Assembly: GCA_003647435.1 (NCBI GenBank)
Contig: QMMV01000147.1
Location: forward strand, 1 to 5,770
Source: Deltaproteobacteria bacterium
GTDB lineage: Bacteria > Desulfobacterota > Desulfobacteria > Desulfobacterales > C00003060
Reading direction: 5' to 3'
Length of the DNA: 5,770 nt
Position 1 is the first letter of the stretch, and every line of letters starts with the position of its first letter. The notes beneath the pieces were generated by a model that did not search any database, had not been told where the DNA came from, and saw only the letters and a program-made list of their open reading frames with translations. Below, in pieces: positions 1 through 5,165 of this stretch. Position numbers and translations under genes: made by a program.

Positions 1-1
1 C

Positions 2-154
2 AACTATACGGCTGAGCAAAAGGTAGCGATCCTGAAAGAACATCTGGTAGAAGGCAAACCTCTATCAGACCTGTGCGATGCATATGATCTTCACCCCACG
101 GTGTTCTACCGGTGGCAGAGGGAGTTTTTTGAAAAAGGGGCCCTAGAGCCATGA
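2..154 (+). pseudogene. IS3-family transposase orfA remnant (5' end outside the window)
   Basis: An open frame of 50 codons runs from the left edge to a TGA at 152-154. It contains the typical IS3-family OrfA helix-turn-helix signature: YTAEQKVAILKEHL, then LSDLCDAYDLHPTVFYRWQ, then FFEKGA. OrfA is the DNA-binding subunit that, with OrfB, makes the IS3 transposase. In this family FFE.GA is normally followed by several dozen residues forming a leucine-zipper-like coiled coil. Here the frame ends four codons after GA, and no orfB follows, so this is a truncated copy that cannot transpose by itself. Its stop overlaps the start codon of the next gene (ATGA), so any ribosome finishing the fragment would be placed at that start. 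Family assignment is by remembered motif similarity. The start codon and left terminal repeat lie outside the window. Confidence 0.82.
136..140 (+). promoter_or_regulatory. Possible ribosome binding site for the gene at 151
   Basis: AGGGG lies 10 bases before the ATG at 151, inside the end of the transposase fragment. It is a mediocre Shine-Dalgarno match with slightly long spacing. Because the upstream sequence is IS-derived, translation of the next gene probably depends on this site or on coupling through the ATGA overlap. Confidence 0.4.
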
Positions 155-1305
155 GCGAATACCAATACTACGAGTTTCTGGCCATTGACCGGCCTCTGAC
201 GGAAGAGGAGATAGCCGAGCTGCGGGCGCTCTCGACACGGGCCACGATCACGCCGGTCAGCTTCACCAACGAATATAATTGGGGCGACTTCAAGGGCAAC
301 CCCCACAAGCTGATGCAGCGCTATTTCGATGCCCATGTCTATGTGGCCAACTGGATGACGGCCATTTTCATGGTGCGGCTGCCCATCGAGGCATTGACCC
401 AAGAGACGGCCAAGGCCGTGGCCGCACCTTATCTTTTGGATATCAAGGCCACCAAAACCCATTGGATCATTACCTGGAGTTTGGAGGAGTCGGAAAACTA
501 CGACCGCTTCGGCATGGAGGACGGCCGTGGCTGGATGGCGCGCCTGGCCCCGGTGCGCGATGAACTGCTGCGCGGGGACCTGCGCAGCCTGTACATCGGA
601 TGGCTGGCGGCCGTCGCCGGGGAGATGATGGATGACGATGAGATGGAGCCGCTGTCCGTGAGCGGACTGGGAAACCTGACGGCAGCCCAGCAGGCGCTGG
701 CCGAATTTCTGGAGGTGGACCCGGACCTGCTGGCCGGTGCCGGCATGGACAGCCCGTCTGCTCCGAAGGCGGAAATCTCGGAACGGGAAATGGACAAATG
801 GATCGATGCCCTGCCAAGAGAAGAAGTCAATTCGATCCTGAAACAATTGCTGGAGGGCAAGGGGCAGCAGGCCGAACGGTCCATCAGGAACCGGTTCGCA
901 TCATGGCGGCGCGGCTTACAGACGGGCGATACCGACGCACCCCGGCGTACGGTGGGAGAATTGCGGCAGAACGCCGAAAAGGCCCGACAAATTCGGCTGG
1001 AAAAACAAAGACGGGACCGAAAGCAACGGGAGATCAAGCGACGTGAGAAACGCAAGGCGTATCTGAAGAATCTGTCCAGTGATTTTACCAAGGCCTGGGC
1101 GTCGGTCAAAGAACCTGTCGAGCGCGGATCGGGACGGGGGTATGACGAGGCCTGCCGCATGCTTGTCGACATCGCCGAAGCCTATGACCTGTTTGCGACC
1201 AAAGAGCAATTCCATAAAGAACTGAAAAAGTTCATGGATGGTCATACGCGACGCAAGGCGCTGATTCTACGGCTGGTGAAGGCCGGCATCTGGAGGGAAG
1301 AATGA
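151..1305 (+). CDS. Conserved protein of unknown function (MSEYQYYEF family)
   Basis: The protein has 384 residues. I recognise its N-terminus, MSEYQYYEFLAIDRPLT followed by ELRALSTRATITP and EYNWGDFKGNP, as that of a widespread uncharacterised cytoplasmic family found in many bacterial phyla. No biochemical role is known to me. Residues 1-200 look globular, with a mixed aromatic region (YFDAHVYVANW at 58-68), a WLAAVAG segment near 151-157 and an acidic stretch after it. Residues about 265-305 are very rich in Arg, Lys, Glu and Gln, fitting a long charged helix or coiled coil. A short helical C-terminal domain follows (about 308-384). There is no signal peptide or membrane segment. The ATG at 151 matches the usual start of the family, so the gene itself appears intact although an IS remnant abuts it. 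It is followed after 3 bp by the next gene, with which it is probably co-transcribed. Similar proteins are, to my recollection, often neighbours of DUF6880-type proteins, as here. Confidence 0.85.
   Translation: MSEYQYYEFLAIDRPLTEEEIAELRALSTRATITPVSFTNEYNWGDFKGNPHKLMQRYFDAHVYVANWMTAIFMVRLPIEALTQETAKAVAAPYLLDIKATKTHWIITWSLEESENYDRFGMEDGRGWMARLAPVRDELLRGDLRSLYIGWLAAVAGEMMDDDEMEPLSVSGLGNLTAAQQALAEFLEVDPDLLAGAGMDSPSAPKAEISEREMDKWIDALPREEVNSILKQLLEGKGQQAERSIRNRFASWRRGLQTGDTDAPRRTVGELRQNAEKARQIRLEKQRRDRKQREIKRREKRKAYLKNLSSDFTKAWASVKEPVERGSGRGYDEACRMLVDIAEAYDLFATKEQFHKELKKFMDGHTRRKALILRLVKAGIWREE
1292..1297 (+). promoter_or_regulatory. Ribosome binding site for the gene at 1309
   Basis: GGAGGG lies within the last codons of the upstream gene, 11 bases before the ATG at 1309. 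An in-frame ATG at 1315 is a second possible start, but its spacing is worse. The ATG at 1302 opens a frame that stops after only ten codons. Confidence 0.55.
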
Positions 1306-1308
1306 AAG

Positions 1309-2544
1309 ATGGGAATGCGAAATTCCAAAAAGGCTAAGGAACTCGAAGCCTTGGACAGACTTATTGAGGAAATCACCGTCGACGCATACGGCGATGATGA
1401 GCAGCTATGGGCCTTTCGGCAGGCCTTCGAGGATGACGTTGCCCTGCCGGCCGACGGTTTCGTCATCGGGGAACCGGTTTCTGTGGTCGCAATAAATTAT
1501 GACGGTAACGAAAGACGCGGTCTGACGGTAACGTGCCGTCGCGAGGACGGTTCCGAATATGTGGTGGCGGTCTCCGAGGTCGTGTTGCCGCAGGCATCGG
1601 AAGGGGCTCGCTACATCGCCGCTTACCGCAGGTGGCTCAACCTTGATCCTTACCCTGCCGAAACCAAGAGACGTTCCCGACGCGGGCGGCAGCACAAGGT
1701 AGCAGACGATGATATCGACCTGAGTAAACCAGTTGAATTGGTCGCCTTATCGGTCAAGGAACGTGCCGCCCGGTGCCGTTTGCTCGGAAGCGACCGGATC
1801 ATCACCCTGCGCGCAAGCCGTCTCTGGGAGGTGGTGCCTGGCGCAATCGTCACGGTCAAGCCAGGAAAACAGTGGCGTTACGGCGGTCATCCGTATCTTT
1901 CAGGCGAGATTCAGTCGACCCGGATCGATGTGAAGGCCCTCGACCTGGCGCCCTTGGGGCTTGCAGAGATGGGCATGTGGGACCCCAAGGAAGAGTATTG
2001 GGGAGAAGAAGGCGAACCCATCGAGGAATGGGCCAAGCCGATCATCGCTCATGGCCCCCGGCCCATGTTCGAAATGGAGCAGGTGTTGCCCGGCGAGGAC
2101 CCTGACGATCCTTTCAATGACCCCATCACCTGGTCCAACGATCTCAAAGATGCCGGCGAGCGGGCAGAGGCGGAAAAGATCTTGATGGAGCTGTGCCAGG
2201 CGGACCTGCGCTGCCTCGATGCCCACTCGCATCTGGGCAATTTTGTTTTTGATCACCGGCCGCAAAATGCCATCCGGCATTACGAAGTCGGTTTGCGCAT
2301 CGGCGAGCTGTCCTTGGGTGACGACTTTACCGGCGTGCTGCCGTGGGGCCTTATCGACAACCGTCCGTTTCTGCGCTGCATGCACGGCTATGGACTGTGT
2401 CTCTGGCGTCTTGAGCGCTTTGACGAGGCGGCGCACATATTTGAGAAGATGCTCTGGCTGAACCCGTCCGACAACCAAGGAGCGCGGTTTCTCATCTACG
2501 AAGTGAAGGCAAAAATCGCCTGGGAGGATCGAGAAGTCGAGTGA
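1309..2544 (+). CDS. CcbP-like calcium-binding domain and TPR-like protein, function unknown
   Basis: The protein has 411 residues. Residues about 12-95 (LDRLIEEITVDAYGDDEQ, ALPADGFVIGEPVSVV, then a GSEYVVAVSEV strand) resemble the small acidic CcbP calcium-binding domain of cyanobacterial type, which has the same helix with a V-AYG--EQ core followed by a beta-barrel. Residues 117-130 form a basic linker (KRRSRRGRQHK). Residues 138-205 look like a second beta-rich module. Residues 225-275 are acidic and Trp-rich. Residues about 276-395 are helical and TPR-like: AGERAEAEKILMELCQADLR, then HSHLGNF and AIRHYEVGLR, then FDEAAHIFEKMLWLNPSDNQG. The protein has no signal peptide and is presumably cytoplasmic. 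Calcium binding is inferred from family likeness only. The gene sits 3 bp after one gene and 16 bp before the next, so it is very likely in one operon with both. The TPR part suggests a scaffold or partner-binding role, which is speculative. Confidence 0.82.
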   Translation: MGMRNSKKAKELEALDRLIEEITVDAYGDDEQLWAFRQAFEDDVALPADGFVIGEPVSVVAINYDGNERRGLTVTCRREDGSEYVVAVSEVVLPQASEGARYIAAYRRWLNLDPYPAETKRRSRRGRQHKVADDDIDLSKPVELVALSVKERAARCRLLGSDRIITLRASRLWEVVPGAIVTVKPGKQWRYGGHPYLSGEIQSTRIDVKALDLAPLGLAEMGMWDPKEEYWGEEGEPIEEWAKPIIAHGPRPMFEMEQVLPGEDPDDPFNDPITWSNDLKDAGERAEAEKILMELCQADLRCLDAHSHLGNFVFDHRPQNAIRHYEVGLRIGELSLGDDFTGVLPWGLIDNRPFLRCMHGYGLCLWRLERFDEAAHIFEKMLWLNPSDNQGARFLIYEVKAKIAWEDREVE

Positions 2545-2550
2545 CAATCA

Positions 2551-2555
2551 AAGGA
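2551..2555 (+). promoter_or_regulatory. Ribosome binding site for the chimeric gene at 2561
   Basis: AAGGA lies 5 bases before the ATG at 2561, in the 16-bp gap after the upstream stop. This is good spacing and supports the ATG at 2561 as the true start of the chimeric gene, so the DUF6880-like N-terminus is part of the translated product. Confidence 0.6.
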
Positions 2556-2560
2556 AAACC

Positions 2561-3952
2561 ATGAGTCCCGTGAAGCGAAAACAGGTCGATCCGATAGAAA
2601 AGGCCATCGAAGCGCCACTGTCTCCCGGCCGCTTCATTCCCTATAATGCCGCCTGGTCGTTTTTGGAGGATGTGCAGGGTGTTGCGGATGACATCGGTAA
2701 AATCATCCGGAAAGAGCCGACACGAGCAGCGCGTCTGTACGAGATCTTCATCGCAGCTTGCCATGAAAAAGCCGATGAGATCGACGACTCGAGCGGTAAT
2801 TTCGGCATGCTGGTTGAGGAACTGTTTCAAAGTTGGATCAAAGCGCGTCAGGGTGCAAATTTTGATCCGGACGAGACCGCAATATCGTTGATATCCTGGA
2901 TGGAGGACGACCCCTACGGATTCTGTCACGACCTTGAGCGTGGGGTTGTGAAAGTGCTCGACAAGAAGGGGGTGGCGGCATTCATCCAGCAGTTTCGCGC
3001 CAAGCTCGAATCCGCTCCGACCCGGAATGACGAGGAAAAGCGTTTTTCCGACTACGAACGCCGACGGTGGGATGGAGTACTGAAGACTTTGCTGGCAGCC
3101 CTGGATGTGCGTTTGAAGGGTGAAACCCTGTGGCTCAACCTCAACCAGATGGCCGGGCTGTTTGAACGGGACAAGTCCGTCATCTCTCGTCACCTGAGAA
3201 ATATTTATAAAACCGGTGAGTTGAGCCGGAAGGCAACTGTTGCATTTTTTGCAACAGTTCAAGAGGAGGGCGGGCGACAGGTTGAACGCCGAATCGAATA
3301 TTTCAATCTCGACGCGATCATTTCTGTTGGATACCGCGTCAATTCAAGGCGCGGCACCCAGTTCCGTATCTGGGCCACCAATGTCCTGCGGGATCACTTG
3401 CTCAAGGGATATTCTCTCAATCAGCGCCGACTGAGGGAATTACGACAGTCACTCAGACTGGTGGAGCGGGTGCTGGACCATTACGAGGTGGATTCGGACC
3501 AGGCCAAGGCGCTATTACGGGTTGTTACGGATTACGCCTATGCCTTGGATCTGCTGGATGATTACGATCATCAACGCATAAGCGTCAGACGGGTTCGCAA
3601 GGACAAGGTAGGGGGTGTGTCGTACAGCGAGGCCATGCAGATTATCACCCAGCTTCGCAAGACCTTTGGGGCGTCTGCGTTGTTCGGCAAGGAGAAAGAT
3701 GGCAGCCTGGAAAGCTCGCTCCAAACAATCATGCAGTCATATGACGGGCGGGACCTGTATCCCAGCTTAGAGGAGAAGGCCGCCCATCTGCTGTACTTCC
3801 TGACTTCCTGGTCAAAAACCACAGTTTCGTGGACGGCAACAAACGCATCGCTGCGGCGTTGTTTCTCTGGTTTATGGAAAAGAACCGTGCCCTTTACCGC
3901 GAAGATGGCTCCAAGCGGATTGCCGACAACGCATTGGTGGCCATCACGCTGA
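2561..3952 (+). CDS. Chimeric DUF6880-like/RhuM-Doc protein, frameshifted before the Fic/Doc motif
   Basis: As read, the product has 463 residues. Residues about 24-178 are helical (FIPYNAAWSFLEDV, EKADEIDDSSGNFGMLVEEL, MEDDPYGFCHDLE, YERRRWDGVLKTLLAA) and resemble the N-terminal part of DUF6880-type proteins. At about residue 181 the sequence changes to a RhuM-family protein: DVRLKGETLWLNLNQMAGLF, a helix-turn-helix (SVISRHLRNIYKTGEL) and the diagnostic IISVGYRVNSRRGTQFRIWA at 253-271. A helical linker and the start of a Fic/Doc domain (YPSLEEKAAHLLYF, 400-413) follow. RhuM-Doc proteins normally have about 330 residues, without the N-terminal 180. After residue 414 the frame is wrong: an 8-bp tandem duplication displaces translation, giving a 49-residue unrelated tail and a stop at 3950-3952. 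The Doc active site is therefore lost. RhuM is a poorly understood family first named in Salmonella, and Doc-type enzymes phosphorylate EF-Tu. The product read here is probably catalytically dead. Confidence 0.8.
   Translation: MSPVKRKQVDPIEKAIEAPLSPGRFIPYNAAWSFLEDVQGVADDIGKIIRKEPTRAARLYEIFIAACHEKADEIDDSSGNFGMLVEELFQSWIKARQGANFDPDETAISLISWMEDDPYGFCHDLERGVVKVLDKKGVAAFIQQFRAKLESAPTRNDEEKRFSDYERRRWDGVLKTLLAALDVRLKGETLWLNLNQMAGLFERDKSVISRHLRNIYKTGELSRKATVAFFATVQEEGGRQVERRIEYFNLDAIISVGYRVNSRRGTQFRIWATNVLRDHLLKGYSLNQRRLRELRQSLRLVERVLDHYEVDSDQAKALLRVVTDYAYALDLLDDYDHQRISVRRVRKDKVGGVSYSEAMQIITQLRKTFGASALFGKEKDGSLESSLQTIMQSYDGRDLYPSLEEKAAHLLYFLTSWSKTTVSWTATNASLRRCFSGLWKRTVPFTAKMAPSGLPTTHWWPSR
3235..3259. 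repeat. Perfect 10-bp inverted repeat with a five-T loop inside the RhuM region
   Basis: AACTGTTGCA (3235-3244) and TGCAACAGTT (3250-3259) are exact reverse complements separated by five T bases. The arms encode part of the RhuM segment ATVAFFATVQ. This could be an mRNA hairpin, a dyad protein-binding site, or simply a by-product of the repeated ATV codons. The T run is in the loop, so it is not an intrinsic terminator. Confidence 0.75.
3795..3810. repeat. 8-bp perfect tandem duplication causing a frameshift
   Basis: ACTTCCTG occurs twice in direct succession (3795-3802 and 3803-3810). The flanking bases do not extend the repeat. Deleting one copy gives LLYFLVKNHSFVDGNKR, the expected uninterrupted Fic/Doc core, so the duplication alone explains the broken frame. 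Replication slippage is the likely cause, and it could in principle revert. Confidence 0.93.
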
Positions 3953-4029
3953 TGATCGCAGAGAGCAATCCTGCGGATAAGGAGACCATGGTCAAACTGA
4001 TCGTCAATTTGATCAACAGCCGGAATTGA
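3811..4029 (+). pseudogene. Displaced 3' end of the RhuM-Doc gene carrying the Fic/Doc motif
   Basis: This is the original C-terminal coding frame, cut off from its start by the 8-bp duplication. It encodes VKNHSFVDGNKRIAAALF, then LYREDGSKRIADNALV, and ends LINSRN followed by TGA at 4027-4029. HSFVDGNKR matches the Fic/Doc fold signature H-x-F-x-D-x-N-K-R. Lys after Asn and Ala in place of the final Arg of the Fic motif make it Doc-like rather than a classical AMP-transferring Fic. All key residues are intact, which suggests the frameshift is recent. No convincing ribosome binding site serves this piece; a GTG at 3829 lies inside the motif and is unlikely to be a real start. Restored, the whole protein would have 486 residues, with the motif at about 418-426. 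Confidence 0.85.
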
Positions 4030-4158
4030 ATCGTAGGCGGGCATCAATGGCGAGCTGTGGTATTCTATGACAAGAGCTCTGAGATGGGGAATGCAGACAA
4101 GGCAAACCAGAAATATGACTCAATGCGCTTCCACCTCATCGGAAGCGGCCTGGTCTTT

Positions 4159-4188
4159 CCTGCCTGCGCCGAGGCTTCGGCAGGCAGG
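4159..4188. repeat. REP-like palindrome in the intergenic spacer
   Basis: CCTGCCTG (4159-4166) pairs perfectly with CAGGCAGG (4181-4188). Inside it, CCGA (4169-4172) pairs with TCGG (4177-4180) around a GGCT loop, with a two-base CG bulge on the left arm. Neither strand has a T tract after the stem, so it resembles a repetitive extragenic palindrome more than an intrinsic terminator. It could still protect the 3' end of the upstream mRNA. Copy number cannot be seen from this window. Confidence 0.6.
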
Positions 4189-4242
4189 GATAACCCGTTG
4201 AAATTGAAGGTTTTCGGTTAACTGCAGGAGAAAGAGAACCGT

Positions 4243-4248
4243 TATGAT
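4243..4248 (+). promoter_or_regulatory. Possible -10 box for the formyltransferase gene
   Basis: TATGAT matches five of six bases of the sigma-70 -10 consensus and lies 32 bases before the ATG at 4275, leaving room for a short leader containing the ribosome binding site. The only -35 candidate, TTAACT at 4218-4223, is weak and 19 bases away, so this is tentative. Confidence 0.3.
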
Positions 4249-4263
4249 AAGGGTTGCACATGT

Positions 4264-4268
4264 GGAGG
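4264..4268 (+). promoter_or_regulatory. Ribosome binding site that fixes the start at 4275
   Basis: GGAGG is followed after six bases by the ATG at 4275. An upstream in-frame TTG (4254) and ATG (4260) precede this Shine-Dalgarno sequence and would place it inside the coding region, so 4275 is preferred. Confidence 0.75.
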
Positions 4269-4274
4269 GATAAG

Positions 4275-5072
4275 ATGGCTGTTCGACCGATTTTTGATCC
4301 CATTCGGGCGGGGAGACCCATGCGTGTGGCGGCCTTCATGTCAGGCTCCGGGACCAATATCGTCAAGCTCCTGGAGCATCAAAAAGGCCTCGAGGCCGAG
4401 CCGGGAGGCTCTCCTTTCCAGGTGATTTTCATCTTCAGCGATCGGTCCGACGGCGCTTGCCGCGGCGAGCGGATCGCCTTGGAGCACGGGCTTCCCTATT
4501 TCAGCTACGACACCCGCGCCTTTCACCGAATTCGGGGGGTCAAGCGCACGGTTAAGACCCCGGAGGGCCTAGCCGCCCGAAAGGCCTATGACGAGGTGGC
4601 GCGCACACTGGTCCGGGCCTTCGAGATCGATGTAATCGCCCTGGGGGGCTATATGAGCTACATCACCCTTGACCATTGCGTGAATGTCCACCCGGCGGAC
4701 CTCTCCATCCTGACACCCGAAGGAAATCGGCGGTTCGTGGGGGATCGGGCCGTTCATGATGCCATCGAGGCCGGGGAGAAGAGCCTGCGGTCCTCGACCC
4801 TCTGGACCGATGAGGGCGTGGACACGGGGCCGCTGTTGATGGTCTCCGAACCACTGGCCGTGTCCCTGCCGGAGCCGCTGGAAGAGTTACTGAGAGACCG
4901 GGTGCGTTTCGACGAGGTGGCCGATGCGCACCAGGAGCGCTTAAAGGAAGTGGGGGACTGGAAGATTTTTCCCCGAACCGTAGAGATGATCGCCCGCGGG
5001 AGGTTCGCTCTGGACCATGAGGGTAGGGTCTATGTGGACGGTCGGCCGGTCCCGGAGGGTTTCAGGGAATAG
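4275..5072 (+). CDS. PurN-like formyltransferase family protein
   Basis: The protein has 265 residues from the ATG at 4275. The N-terminal formyl-transferase fold is clear: RVAAFMSGSGTNIVKLLEH at 17-35 is the glycine-rich nucleotide-side loop of PurN. FEIDVIALGGYMSYI at 116-130 corresponds to the strand and AGYMRIL-like turn. VNVHPADL at 136-143 is the N-x-HP motif, and EGVDTGPLL at 180-188 is the catalytic Asp loop. The triad known from E. coli PurN (Asn106, His108, Asp144) is present as N137, H139 and D183. PurN uses 10-formyltetrahydrofolate to formylate GAR in purine synthesis. Differences are Leu176 where PurN has a His seven residues before the Asp, an insertion around 83-100, and a C-terminal extension that makes it longer than the usual 190-215 residues. 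It may therefore be a PurN variant or act on another substrate, and no gene symbol is given. It stands alone, with no other purine gene beside it. Confidence 0.82.
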   Translation: MAVRPIFDPIRAGRPMRVAAFMSGSGTNIVKLLEHQKGLEAEPGGSPFQVIFIFSDRSDGACRGERIALEHGLPYFSYDTRAFHRIRGVKRTVKTPEGLAARKAYDEVARTLVRAFEIDVIALGGYMSYITLDHCVNVHPADLSILTPEGNRRFVGDRAVHDAIEAGEKSLRSSTLWTDEGVDTGPLLMVSEPLAVSLPEPLEELLRDRVRFDEVADAHQERLKEVGDWKIFPRTVEMIARGRFALDHEGRVYVDGRPVPEGFRE

Positions 5073-5165
5073 GGCGGGTTCGGTTCGTCCGCGGGTAGGT
5101 GCTCTCAGGCGTGTCTGTCCGCGCCCTCCGGCGGAAGCTCCAGGGGCCTCCCCACGGCTAAAGGG
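5073..5165. other. Convergent intergenic spacer
   Basis: These 93 bases separate two genes that face each other. The spacer holds small GC-rich dyads (TCCGC 5118-5122 with GCGGA 5131-5135; GGGG 5143-5146 with CCCC 5150-5153). None is followed by a T tract on either strand, so no intrinsic terminator can be called with confidence. Confidence 0.5.

Noticed and set aside
106..846. Long open frame on the - strand opposite the first gene
   Set aside because: It is antisense to a well-recognised conserved protein, its translation has no recognisable motif, and other long antisense frames occur over the same GC-rich genes.
2492..3262. 256-codon open frame on the - strand opposite the chimeric gene
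   Set aside because: The + strand encodes clear RhuM and helical-domain sequence across this stretch, and the antisense translation shows no family likeness.
3571..4047. 158-codon - strand open frame across the frameshifted Doc end
   Set aside because: It mirrors the Doc coding sequence, and the + strand frames carry the recognisable motif.
4073..4080. Palindrome AGAGCTCT downstream of the Doc remnant
   Set aside because: It is only 8 bp with no loop, T tract or neighbouring site, so it is compatible with chance.
5118..5153. GC-rich dyads in the convergent spacer as a bidirectional terminator
   Set aside because: The stems are 4-5 bp and neither strand has a following T tract.
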